Source of the DNA: UMGS1649 sp045611765
GTDB lineage: Bacteria; Bacillota; Clostridia; TANB77; CAG-465
Length of the DNA stretch: 64,000 bases
Direction of reading: 5' to 3'
NCBI GenBank assembly: GCA_045611765.1
Contig: JAZKXT010000012.1
Coordinates: 124,001 to 188,000 of the forward strand
Positions within the stretch are counted from its first letter, which is position 1; each line of letters opens with the position of its first letter. The translations under genes were made by a program, and so were the position numbers. The notes under the pieces were generated by a model. That model did not search any database and was not told the origin of the DNA. It worked only from the letters and a program-made list of their open reading frames with translations. Positions 25,024 through 33,740 of the stretch are shown piece by piece.

Positions 25024-25818
25024 TTAATCCTCCTTTAACATTTCATTTAATTTTTCCCCAACTTCAAATCCTTTTTTATAGAAAGATCCAATATCCATAT
25101 CTAAATATTTATTTCTATAACAAAGCTCTAAAGTAACGGGACCTATATAATTGCATTTCTTTAGGTTACTTATTACTTGCACCCAATCTAATGTACCGTC
25201 AAAAGGTATTAAATGTAAATCATCACTTTGGTCGTTATCGTGCAAATGTACAGCAAATATTTTGTCTTTAAATTTTTCAAAATTAAATTTATCGTTAAAA
25301 TGAACATGATAATGTCCAGAATCGAAACATATACCAACGTTGTCAATTACAATATTGTCTATAACATATTCTAGATAACCTTGAATTTTAGTGTTTTCAA
25401 ACGCAACTTTTACTTCAAGCTTTTTAGCGTATGCTAAAATTTCTTTTAATCGATTTAAACCTATTTCATTGTATTGGGGGGCCTCGTTTTTACTAGTTAA
25501 ATGCATTATAACCATTGGTATATTATTTTCTTTGCATATTTTGATATCATTTTTATAACTTTCAACCAAACTGCTACCAACATCATTATCTAGCCATAAA
25601 TTGTTTATATACTTATATCCCAAGTGGGCAAAAATAACATTTAAGCCACATTTTCTTATATATTCTAATTGTTTCTCTTGGCTAATTAACCAATCTTTAT
25701 TATACCATTGTATAAATACATTCTTAAATCCAGCGCTTTTTATAGCATCTACTGTTTCGTAAATAGTAACGTTTTTGTTATCGTTACTAACTAATACTGC
25801 GATATTATTAACATTCAT
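25024..25818 (-). CDS. Sugar phosphate isomerase/epimerase (AP-endonuclease-2-type TIM barrel)
   Basis: 264 residues of TIM-barrel type. Candidate metal ligands: VIMHLTS, VAFENTKIQGY (Glu), GICFDSGHYHVHF (Asp and His), FAVHLHDND and a C-terminal VTLELCYRN (Glu), as in the xylose-isomerase-like family. The actual sugar is unknown. AGGAG precedes the ATG. It is the first gene of a two-gene operon with the HD protein. Confidence 0.82.
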   Translation of the reverse strand: MNVNNIAVLVSNDNKNVTIYETVDAIKSAGFKNVFIQWYNKDWLISQEKQLEYIRKCGLNVIFAHLGYKYINNLWLDNDVGSSLVESYKNDIKICKENNIPMVIMHLTSKNEAPQYNEIGLNRLKEILAYAKKLEVKVAFENTKIQGYLEYVIDNIVIDNVGICFDSGHYHVHFNDKFNFEKFKDKIFAVHLHDNDQSDDLHLIPFDGTLDWVQVISNLKKCNYIGPVTLELCYRNKYLDMDIGSFYKKGFEVGEKLNEMLKED

Positions 25819-26029
25819 AATTTTTCTCCTATTTTAATTGTCGAAATTGCTATAACCTATTTGCAAGCACCTTTATTATATATCAATTCATCAAAAAATC
25901 CTATAGCTTATAAAAATAATATTAGATTACATATATAACTTTAAGAAGATGATTATTTTAGCGTAATTTGTAGTTTAATCTCGCTCTAAAATTAATGTTT
26001 CTCAAATTCGACATTTTAAACTAAAAAAC

Positions 26030-26058
26030 TTGAATACAGCCTCCTCTTTTGATATAAT
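26030..26058 (+). promoter_or_regulatory. Sigma-A promoter of the dockerin protein gene
   Basis: TTGAAT at 26030-26035, 17-nt spacer, TATAAT at 26053-26058. The rest of 25819-26029 is AT-rich and I see nothing further in it. Confidence 0.7.
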
Positions 26059-26085
26059 CATGACTAAAAGAGAGGTTAGTTTTAA

Positions 26086-28818
26086 GTGATTAAATTACCA
26101 AAGAAATTTAAATGGGGTTCAAAAATATTTGGTATATCTATAGCACTTTTATTTATGTTAAATAGTACAGAGGCAAGTATAAGAAAAGATTTGCCTGTGT
26201 CAAAAGTGTCGGACGAATTTCCGGAGACGTACCAACTATATATAGATAAATTAAAAGAGAGATATCCTACAGCGACATTTAAAGCTGTATACACTGGTTT
26301 GGATTGGAACTTAGTATTAAAACATGAAAGCTATGAGGTAAAAAAGGGAATTAGTTTGGTGCCAAGTAGTTATTCAACAGTATGGAAGAAAGATGGAAAA
26401 AACATATATATGGATGGCAACTTTGTAGTAGCATCAAAAAGTGCAGTAGCATACGTACTTGATCCAAGAAATTCCTTGTATGAAAAAACAGTATTTCAGT
26501 TCGAAGGTCTTTCATACAATCCAAATATAACGACGGATGTAATAGAAAAAGTAATGAGTTCATCACCAATGATAGGGTCATATTCTAATAAGTATAAAAA
26601 TGCTGGACAATGGATAGAGATGGACATGTCTTACGCAGATATTATACATAAAGTAGGGGAAGAACAAGGTGTTAGTAGTGTATATATTGCTTCAAGATTA
26701 ATACAAGAAACATCAGGAGACATTGTAAACAATGGCAGTATTAACGGCTCGAATGTGACATATCCAGGGGTATACAATTTCTTTAATATTGGTGCTACAC
26801 CGAATGCAGATGGAACGGGCGCGGTTTTAAATGGTTTAAAATATGCCAAGTCGCAAGGATGGACAAATCCGTATTTTGCTATATCCGGTGGAGTAAGTGA
26901 GATAAAAAATTCATATATAAAATATGGTCAAGATACAGTATATTTCCAAAAATTCGATGTTAATAATCCGTATGGTAATGCGAGCGCGCTTATGGCGTAT
27001 CAATACCAAACTAACATAATGGCTCCTACAAGTGAGAGTTTAATATCTTATAGGGCATATAGTAAATTAGATATGCTAGATGCAGCTTTTACATTCTACA
27101 TTCCAGTATACAACAACATGCCACAAGACCCTACGCCATATCCTGCTGGAGATACAGCAAAGTTTGAGGTAGACAACACTAAAGTATACTTAGATGATAC
27201 AACAGATAGTGGTAAAGAAATATTTAATATTCGTTCTTCAGCAAATGCTGAGCTAGATAATATAATATATACAATAACAGAAACTTCAGAAGATGCAAAT
27301 GAAAGAACAATATTAACTAGAACACAAAAAGGAAATGGCTATGACTGGGATTATGTAGAAGTTAAAATTGATGGTAAAACTGTTAAGGGATATGTATGGA
27401 AAGACTATGTACAAACATACCAATATACAAAAGTAGAGAGTGTTTCTTTAGATAAGACGGAAATTACAATAGAAGAGGATGAAACATTAAAATTGGTAGC
27501 GACGGTAATGCCAGAAGGTGCTAGGTTTAAAGAAATAATATGGGCATCTTCACATAACAATATAGTAACTGTGGAAAATGGAGAGATAAAAGGTGTTGGT
27601 GTGGGAACAGCAACTATAACAGCTGCAACTGAAGATCAAGGTAAAATAGCAGTGTGTCAAGTTACTGTAAATGAGAAACCATATGACATGACATTAGATA
27701 AGGATGCATATACAGTAGAAGCTGGATGTCAAATAACACCAACAGTAACGCTAAAAAAAGTGGAACAATATACACTAACAGTTGCAGATGAAAATATTGC
27801 AAAAGTAATAGATAATAAAACTATAGAAGGCTTGGCTGAAGGAGAAACAACAATTGAGGTGCGTGCTGTAGGGGTTGAACTTGTAAAAACAGCAAAACTT
27901 ACAGTAACTCCAAAAGAATATTTAATAATAACGGATAAAGAGGAATATACTGTAGAAGTAGAAAGTACAACAACTCCAACTGTTACTTTGAAAAATATAC
28001 AAGGTTATACATTAGAGATAGTAGATACAACTATAGCATTGCTAGAAGACAAGACTATAAAGGGAATAAAGGCAGGAGAAACGACTTTAAGAATATTAGG
28101 TATTGGTACAGAAATGGTCAAAGAAGTGAAGTTAATAGTATCTCCTAAGGAACAAAAAATAACTTTAGATAAGCAAGAATATATTATAAGAATAGGTGAA
28201 ACTGTAACGCCAGAAATTACGCTTAAAAACATAGAAGGATATACTTTAGAGGTATTAGATACAACTATAGCGACTGTAGAAGATAAAACTGTAAAAGGTG
28301 TAGTGGCAGGCGAGACAATATTAAGAGTGCTAGGGATAGATACAGAAATTGTTAAAGAGGTAAAATTAACAGTACTACCAAATGAAAGTTATACATTAGA
28401 CGAAAGTATAAAATTAGATGTTGAAACTAAACAAATTTCAGGAATATCTGAGGCAACGAAAGTTTCGGATGTTAAGTCGAAAATAAAGATTGAAGGATTA
28501 AATGTTAAGTTCAAAGATATTAATAATAATGAACTAACAGATGAATCTTTAATAGGAACTGGAACAATAATAGCATTCTTAAGAGAAGATAATACGGAAT
28601 ATGATAAACTAACGGTTGTTGTATATGGAGATGTAAACGGTGACGGTTACATATTTGCAAACGACTATGTATTAATAAAAAATTATATAATGGGTGAAGG
28701 CGATTTGACTAGCATAGGTAAAACCGCAGCAGATGTTAGTAGAGATACGTATGTATATGCAAATGATTATGTACTAATAAAAAATTATATAATGGGTGAA
28801 GGAAGTATCACTCAGTAA
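26086..28818 (+). CDS. Secreted glucosaminidase-like protein with SH3, Ig-like repeats and C-terminal dockerin
   Basis: 910 residues, GTG start with AGAGGT upstream. Order: signal peptide (1-30, ends STEA); an N-terminal region; an endo-beta-N-acetylglucosaminidase-like domain (about 170-340) with YIASRLIQETSGD carrying the likely catalytic Glu and VYNFFNIGATPNADGTG; an SH3-like domain (about 375-445); a Big_2 Ig domain (about 455-530); three tandem Ig-like repeats of about 77 residues (about 535-770, each ending VK-(T/E)-K-L-x-V); and a type I dockerin (about 848-906) with two copies of ANDYVLIKNYIMGEG. Calcium-loop residues are better kept in the first copy (DVNGDG) than the second (DVSRDT). 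It probably remodels peptidoglycan at the surface and docks to a cohesin-like partner. Confidence 0.88.
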   Translation: MIKLPKKFKWGSKIFGISIALLFMLNSTEASIRKDLPVSKVSDEFPETYQLYIDKLKERYPTATFKAVYTGLDWNLVLKHESYEVKKGISLVPSSYSTVWKKDGKNIYMDGNFVVASKSAVAYVLDPRNSLYEKTVFQFEGLSYNPNITTDVIEKVMSSSPMIGSYSNKYKNAGQWIEMDMSYADIIHKVGEEQGVSSVYIASRLIQETSGDIVNNGSINGSNVTYPGVYNFFNIGATPNADGTGAVLNGLKYAKSQGWTNPYFAISGGVSEIKNSYIKYGQDTVYFQKFDVNNPYGNASALMAYQYQTNIMAPTSESLISYRAYSKLDMLDAAFTFYIPVYNNMPQDPTPYPAGDTAKFEVDNTKVYLDDTTDSGKEIFNIRSSANAELDNIIYTITETSEDANERTILTRTQKGNGYDWDYVEVKIDGKTVKGYVWKDYVQTYQYTKVESVSLDKTEITIEEDETLKLVATVMPEGARFKEIIWASSHNNIVTVENGEIKGVGVGTATITAATEDQGKIAVCQVTVNEKPYDMTLDKDAYTVEAGCQITPTVTLKKVEQYTLTVADENIAKVIDNKTIEGLAEGETTIEVRAVGVELVKTAKLTVTPKEYLIITDKEEYTVEVESTTTPTVTLKNIQGYTLEIVDTTIALLEDKTIKGIKAGETTLRILGIGTEMVKEVKLIVSPKEQKITLDKQEYIIRIGETVTPEITLKNIEGYTLEVLDTTIATVEDKTVKGVVAGETILRVLGIDTEIVKEVKLTVLPNESYTLDESIKLDVETKQISGISEATKVSDVKSKIKIEGLNVKFKDINNNELTDESLIGTGTIIAFLREDNTEYDKLTVVVYGDVNGDGYIFANDYVLIKNYIMGEGDLTSIGKTAADVSRDTYVYANDYVLIKNYIMGEGSITQ

Positions 28819-28833
28819 GAAAGGAATATAGTA

Positions 28834-29988
28834 ATGAAGAAAATATTTATGATATTAGTGATGTGTGTGTGTTTCATATTTATAGGGAACGTATATGCTG
28901 CAAATGTAACGTTATCTGGTTCTTCAACTGGTACACCGGGCAAGAAAATAACTATTACAGTAAAAGGCGATTTTACAGGCAGAGTAAATTTAAATGCAAA
29001 TAATGGTACTTTAAGTAAAAGCAGTGTTTGGATAGAAAACAATTCTCAAACAGTTACAGTTACTTTGGGGAATAGTGGAAGCACAGTGGTAACGGCAACA
29101 CCGGCAACAGGCGCATCAGATAAGGACGGAAATATAATAACAGTATCAGCAAAGAGTAAAACGATAACAATATCTCAGCCAACTACTACGGGAGATAAAG
29201 AGACTACAACAACTACAAAGTCTTCAAATTGTAACTTGTCTAAAATATCTTTAAGCGTGGAAGGGTTAAGTTTTAAATCTAGTCAAACAACATACAATAT
29301 AAAGGTTGGACCTGATGTAGATAATATAACTGTAAAAGCGACGCCAGCTCATTCTAGAGCAACATATACCGTAAGTGGCAATAAGAACTTAAAAGCAGGA
29401 AACAATGTTATAAAGATTGTTGTAAGAGCAGAAAATGGTGCTACAAAAACATATAAAATAAATGTAGAAAAAGCGGGAGATATAGAAGATACAAGTGCGG
29501 AGCTTTCTAACCTAATAATAGAGGATATGACATTAGATAAACCTTTTGCACCCACAGAAACAGAATATACTGGCAGCAAAATGAAGTATACACAAAGGTT
29601 AAATATTTTACCATATACGGTTTCAGAAAAGGCAACATATGAAATACTAGGAAACGAAGATTTTAAAGAGGGTGAAAATACAATTATTATAAAAGTAACT
29701 TCATTTGATGGTACAAACGAATTAGAGTATAAGGTTACTTTTGAGATGATGTCTGAGCAAGAAACAAATGCGCTTCAAATAGTACAGCCGAATGATAATA
29801 ATATTGGAAGTGCAATTATGAATGAAAAGACAGAAAAAACATTTTGGGATTTGGTAGCTGAAAATTCAACAATTATTTTGTTATATTTATTAGCTTTAGT
29901 TGAATTTGGTCAAGTGATATATCTATATGTACAATTACAGAGCGTCAATCCAGATTCTCTAAAAGTAAAAAGACGTAGACAAAAATAA
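28834..29988 (+). CDS. Membrane-anchored surface protein with Ig-like and cadherin-like domains
   Basis: 384 residues: signal peptide (1-22, ends VYAA); an Ig-like beta domain (about 24-115) with GTPGKKITITVKGDF; a Thr/Lys linker (TTTTGDKETTTTTKSS type); two cadherin-like beta-sandwich domains (about 130-210 and 222-305, each with the ENTIII/NNVIKI-VxxxxG pattern); then a C-terminal membrane helix (about 345-370) and basic tail. Its gene starts 16 nt after the dockerin gene, so both are probably co-expressed. The first domain could be a divergent cohesin, but at about 90 residues it is short for one. Confidence 0.85.
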   Translation: MKKIFMILVMCVCFIFIGNVYAANVTLSGSSTGTPGKKITITVKGDFTGRVNLNANNGTLSKSSVWIENNSQTVTVTLGNSGSTVVTATPATGASDKDGNIITVSAKSKTITISQPTTTGDKETTTTTKSSNCNLSKISLSVEGLSFKSSQTTYNIKVGPDVDNITVKATPAHSRATYTVSGNKNLKAGNNVIKIVVRAENGATKTYKINVEKAGDIEDTSAELSNLIIEDMTLDKPFAPTETEYTGSKMKYTQRLNILPYTVSEKATYEILGNEDFKEGENTIIIKVTSFDGTNELEYKVTFEMMSEQETNALQIVQPNDNNIGSAIMNEKTEKTFWDLVAENSTIILLYLLALVEFGQVIYLYVQLQSVNPDSLKVKRRRQK

Positions 29989-30037
29989 AAAATAACAAAA
30001 AATATAATTAATCATATTATACATTAAGGTGAATAAT

Positions 30038-30578
30038 ATGATTAATTTTTTTAAGGATCTATATAAAGAGGCAAAGAATATAAAAGATAAAGATCCAGCC
30101 GCTAAAAGCGTTTTGGAAGTAGCGTTACTTTATCCTCGGATTTCATGCATTAGTTTGGCATAGAATTGCGCATTTTTTGTATAGAAAGAAATTAAAGTTT
30201 TTAGCAAGACTAATATCTCAGATAACACGTTTTTGGACTGGTATTGAACTTCATCCTGGGGCTATTATAGGGAAAAGGATATTTATAGACCATGGAATGG
30301 GAATTGTTATTGGTGAGACGGCGGTTGTGGGAGACCAGTGTACAATATATCATGGAGTGACGTTGGGAGGCACTGGTAAGGATAGCGGAAAAAGGCATCC
30401 AACTATAGGAAACAATGTAATGCTAGGAACTGGCGCAAAAGTTTTAGGTCCCATTACTATTGCGGATAATATTAAAATTGGTGCGGGAGCAGTAGTGATA
30501 AAATCGTGCGAAATAGAAGGTGCAACAATAGTAGGTACAAAGGGAAAAGTTTTAGTAGATGGTATTGTAAAAAAATAG
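30038..30578 (+). pseudogene. cysE: Serine O-acetyltransferase, frameshifted
   Basis: ATG 30038 has AAGGTGA upstream. The first frame reads MINFFKDLYKEAKNIKDKDP...LEVALLYP and then stops; removing one base near 30137 (an extra C in CCTCGGA) restores YPGFHALVWHRIAHFLYRKK and the downstream frame to 30578. The restored protein of about 180 residues is CysE: hexapeptide repeats (GAIIGKRIFIDHGMGIVIGE, VVGDQCTIYHGVTLGGTGKD, HPTIGNNVMLGTGAKVLGPI) with the catalytic His region. CysE acetylates serine for cysteine synthesis. Whether the shift is real or a sequencing error cannot be told here. Confidence 0.9.
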
Positions 30579-30612
30579 TTGATGTAATATAATGTGCACA
30601 GAGGAAAAAGTG

Positions 30613-31956
30613 ATGGGAAAAACAGAAGAAGTTTTGAAACAATTAAATCAACCGGTAACAAAAGAACAACTAGAAAAAATAGTTTATAGCATTTTTTGTA
30701 TTATTATTTTTATAACACCTTTTTTTAAAGATACACGTGGTATGGCTATTTATTCCCTTTGGAATACAATTTTTATTATAGTAACAGCAACTGTTGCTAT
30801 TACATTGTTAATATTAAATTATAAGAAGATAAAAATAAACATATACCATATATTATTTGCGGTATATCTACTTTTGGTGGCATTATCCACTATGTTTACT
30901 GAGCATGGAATAGTAGAATGTATACTTGGCACAAATGGCAGAGGAGAAGGTTTGATTACTATAATTTGCTATGTGCTCACATTCATTATATTTGCCAATG
31001 GCCATAAACAAATGAAAGGGGCATCAAAGATAATAATTCTAGCTATTATATTTGTTGCTGGTCACTCTTTTATACAAGCATATATAGGAGGTGAGAACCT
31101 GGCTACGGGTGCCGCAAGAGCAAACTTTGGCAATCAAAACTTTTTATCTAGCTATGTGTGTTTGTTCTTGCCTATGAGTTGTTTTTATTATACAAATTAT
31201 ATAAACTCGCGAACTCGCACAATAATAAGCCTTTTGTTATCGTCGTTATTATTTATGACATTAATTTTTGCGTCAACTTTAGGTGGGTATATCACATTTG
31301 CTATTATGCTAACAATTATAAGTATATTTTCAGTTATATATTCAAAAAACAAAAAAACTACTGTAAGTAGAATTTTAATTTTATTGCTTGTTTTCATGTT
31401 TATCTTTATTGGTGTAAATATAATGAAAGATGGAGTGTATAATAAAGAGCTTGTTGGAGTTAAAACGGAAGTTGAAAATTTAACAAACGGAAGTGACAAG
31501 TTCGGCAGTGGTAGAATGGAAATATGGAAAAAGTCGTTAGATATTATTAATAGGAACAAACTATTTGGCGTAGGTCCGGATAGTATGAAGAAAGAGTTGA
31601 AGGATGAAAGTTATATTACAAATGGTGAAAATGACATATTAAATCGCTATATAATAGACAAAGCACATTCTGAACCATTGCATATTGCAGTAACAACCGG
31701 TATTCCGTCAGCTGTAATATATGTTCTAATTGTTGCAATAATAGGTATAAAATTATTTAGTATAGTTATAAAGGATACTAAAAATAAAGGTATAGAGGAT
31801 AATGATACAAAATATAAAACGTTAGTTTTAATATGCTTTGCAAGCTATCTTATGCAGTCTGTGATAAATATTAGTGTAATACAAGTGGCGCCAATATTTT
31901 TTGCTGTTATGGGGACTGCATCAAGTCTTGGACAAGTAGGGAATGATAGAAAATAA
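30613..31956 (+). CDS. O-antigen ligase/polymerase-like membrane protein
   Basis: 447 residues with about ten to eleven membrane helices and a large extracellular loop containing GRMEIWKKSLDIINRNKLFG, GVGPDSMKKEL and KAHSEPLHIAVTTGIP, the Wzy/WaaL family pattern (H near the end of the loop). Members join or polymerise lipid-linked glycans outside the membrane, or O-glycosylate pilins. No glycan cluster surrounds it. An in-frame ATG at 30592 lacks a ribosome binding site; GAGGA before ATG 30613 decides the start. Confidence 0.85.
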   Translation: MGKTEEVLKQLNQPVTKEQLEKIVYSIFCIIIFITPFFKDTRGMAIYSLWNTIFIIVTATVAITLLILNYKKIKINIYHILFAVYLLLVALSTMFTEHGIVECILGTNGRGEGLITIICYVLTFIIFANGHKQMKGASKIIILAIIFVAGHSFIQAYIGGENLATGAARANFGNQNFLSSYVCLFLPMSCFYYTNYINSRTRTIISLLLSSLLFMTLIFASTLGGYITFAIMLTIISIFSVIYSKNKKTTVSRILILLLVFMFIFIGVNIMKDGVYNKELVGVKTEVENLTNGSDKFGSGRMEIWKKSLDIINRNKLFGVGPDSMKKELKDESYITNGENDILNRYIIDKAHSEPLHIAVTTGIPSAVIYVLIVAIIGIKLFSIVIKDTKNKGIEDNDTKYKTLVLICFASYLMQSVINISVIQVAPIFFAVMGTASSLGQVGNDRK

Positions 31957-31970
31957 ATATGTATAAAAGT

Positions 31971-32007
31971 AAAATTAGCACTCTGGATAAGAAAGTGCTA
32001 ATTTTTT
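31971..32007. promoter_or_regulatory. CIRCE-like element that also forms a terminator
   Basis: TTAGCACTC at 31975-31983, exactly 9 nt, AAGTGCTAA at 31993-32001: one mismatch from the CIRCE consensus. AAAA before and TTTTTT after make it a terminator for the upstream O-antigen-ligase-like gene. It lies 27 nt upstream of the hrcA -35 box. Confidence 0.75.
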
Positions 32008-32028
32008 GAATTTTTTTATTGAAAACGG

Positions 32029-32057
32029 TTGACAATATATAAATATAGTAGTATTAT
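32029..32057 (+). promoter_or_regulatory. Promoter of the hrcA operon
   Basis: TTGACA at 32029-32034, 17-nt spacer, TATTAT at 32052-32057, located between the two CIRCE-like elements. Confidence 0.8.
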
Positions 32058-32067
32058 ATAGGAGAAA

Positions 32068-32094
32068 TTAGCACTTGGGGTTTTAGAGTGCTAA
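32068..32094 (+). promoter_or_regulatory. CIRCE operator of hrcA-grpE-dnaK-dnaJ
   Basis: TTAGCACTT, 9-nt spacer GGGGTTTTA, GAGTGCTAA: HrcA-binding inverted repeat with one mismatch, placed between the promoter and the hrcA start. Confidence 0.95.
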
Positions 32095-32106
32095 AAGGTG
32101 AATATA

Positions 32107-33114
32107 ATGGAATTAGATGAAAGAAAGAAAAGGATACTTGCAACGGTTGTTGAAAGTTATATTGAGTCGGCTGAACCGGTTGGTTCTAAGCAAATTGCAG
32201 AAGAATATGAGCACGAGTACAGTTCGGCAACAATACGTAATGAAATGAAGTTGTTAGAAGACTATGGCTTTTTAGAGCAACCTCATGTGTCTAGCGGTAG
32301 AGTGCCTTCTACTAAAGGATACAGATATTACGTAGATAACCTTATGACTAATGACACATTAAGTATGGTAGACATCGACTATATAAATAACAACATAGTA
32401 AGTTATGGTAGTGTTGAGAAAACGCTTGAGCACGCTGCAGAGGTTGTGTCAAAACTTTTAAAATTACCAGCAGTGCTTAATGTAAGTTCAACCGATGTAG
32501 TAGAAAATATAAAGATATTAAAGATTTCAGAAAAGGTACTTTTAATAATTCTTATGTCTAAATCTGGGACGGTAAAAGATGTGGTTGTCCAAATTACAGA
32601 TTCTTTGCCCGAGGAAAGAATAGATGAGTTATCTAAATTACTTAACAAGAATTTAAAAGGGACACCGCTTGAAAGCTTACCATTAGTTTTAAATGAAATA
32701 GTACATAAAGAATTAAGTCACTATTCACAAGTGTTAAATGAGATAAACAAAAACATGCTACAAAAGATGTCAGAAACTAAATCTTCTGTAAAAGGAGACA
32801 TATCTAGTCTTTTGGCATTACCGGAATTTTCAGAAGTAAACGAAGTTAAAAAATTCTTAAATGTAGTCGGAACTAAGGATATAATAAGTGATGTTTTGGA
32901 CAAATTAGAACAAAACGATGTTTCTGTAATTATCGGTAGCGAGCATAAAGAAATGTTACTTAAAGATTATACATTAGTATCACTTGACATGACAGATGAT
33001 ATTACAAATGCGAGTTTAGGTGTAATAGCACCTAAAAGGGTGGATTATTCAAAAACAATAAATACATTAAAATTAGTAAATGAAAAGCTAAGAAAACTAT
33101 TTAATAAAGATTAA
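32107..33114 (+). CDS. hrcA: Heat-inducible transcription repressor HrcA
   Basis: Represses the chaperone operon by binding CIRCE. The 335-residue product has an N-terminal winged helix (ELDERKKRILATVVESYIES, SATIRNEMKLLEDYGFLEQP, SSGRVPSTKGYRYYVD) and the HrcA C-terminal domain (about 100-335). A GTG at 32098 is in frame, but it is part of the AAAGGTG ribosome binding site, so ATG 32107 is taken. grpE follows with 12 nt. Confidence 0.96.
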   Translation: MELDERKKRILATVVESYIESAEPVGSKQIAEEYEHEYSSATIRNEMKLLEDYGFLEQPHVSSGRVPSTKGYRYYVDNLMTNDTLSMVDIDYINNNIVSYGSVEKTLEHAAEVVSKLLKLPAVLNVSSTDVVENIKILKISEKVLLIILMSKSGTVKDVVVQITDSLPEERIDELSKLLNKNLKGTPLESLPLVLNEIVHKELSHYSQVLNEINKNMLQKMSETKSSVKGDISSLLALPEFSEVNEVKKFLNVVGTKDIISDVLDKLEQNDVSVIIGSEHKEMLLKDYTLVSLDMTDDITNASLGVIAPKRVDYSKTINTLKLVNEKLRKLFNKD

Positions 33115-33126
33115 GGAGGTGTTTAT

Positions 33127-33651
33127 GTGGCTAAAGCAAAAAAAGACGAAGTAGTTGAACAAGAAGAAAACAAAGACGTTATAGATACAGAAGCGTATAT
33201 AGCAAAACTTAATCAGGATTTAGAAGAGCAAAAGAAAAAAGCAGATGAATATGTAGACAGTCTTAAACGTAATATGGCAGAGTTCGATAACTTCAAAAAG
33301 AGGATGAACAAAGAGAAAGAATCGCTGTACACTTCAATATTATCTGATGTAATTTCAAATTTACTTCCAGTGATAGACAATTTTGAAAAAGCAAAAGATG
33401 CAGAATGTACAGATGAAACATACAAAACTGGAGTTTCAATGATATATAATCAGTTAATGGAACTTTTAAATAAACAAGGTGTAGAAAAGATACCGGATTT
33501 AGGAGTGACATTTGATCCAGATATTCATGAAGCAGTAATGAGTGTTGAGGATGAAACAAAAGGTGATAAAGAAATAGTTGAAGTGTTTAGAACAGGATAC
33601 AGACTTAAAGACAAAGTAGTGCGCCACTCACTTGTAAAAGTGGCAAATTAA
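33127..33651 (+). CDS. grpE: Nucleotide exchange factor GrpE
   Basis: Releases ADP from DnaK. 174 residues: long N-terminal coiled coil (about 10-75, with YVDSLKRNMAEFDNFKKRMN) and a C-terminal beta-wing with GVTFDPDIHEAVMS and VFRTGYRLKDKVVRHSLVKV. The start is a GTG at 33127, placed 7 nt after GGAGG; an ATG at 33125 is out of frame. Confidence 0.96.
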   Translation: MAKAKKDEVVEQEENKDVIDTEAYIAKLNQDLEEQKKKADEYVDSLKRNMAEFDNFKKRMNKEKESLYTSILSDVISNLLPVIDNFEKAKDAECTDETYKTGVSMIYNQLMELLNKQGVEKIPDLGVTFDPDIHEAVMSVEDETKGDKEIVEVFRTGYRLKDKVVRHSLVKVAN

Positions 33652-33664
33652 TAAAAGGTTAAAA

Positions 33665-33702
33665 CTTGAATATATAATAAATAGTTATAATATATATTCA
33701 AG
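33665..33702. repeat. Inverted repeat in the grpE-dnaK spacer
   Basis: CTTGAATATATA at 33665-33676 and TATATATTCAAG at 33691-33702, a perfect 12-bp inverted repeat with 14-nt loop. No T run, so it is more likely an mRNA processing or stability hairpin than a terminator; a weak internal promoter (TTGAAT, TATAAT at short spacing) is also possible. Confidence 0.6.
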
Positions 33703-33740
33703 CTTATACATAATTTTGTAGTAATAGGAGGAATTAAATT

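Noticed and set aside
30592..30612. Upstream ATG for the O-antigen-ligase-like gene
   Set aside because: No ribosome binding site; GAGGA sits correctly for ATG 30613.
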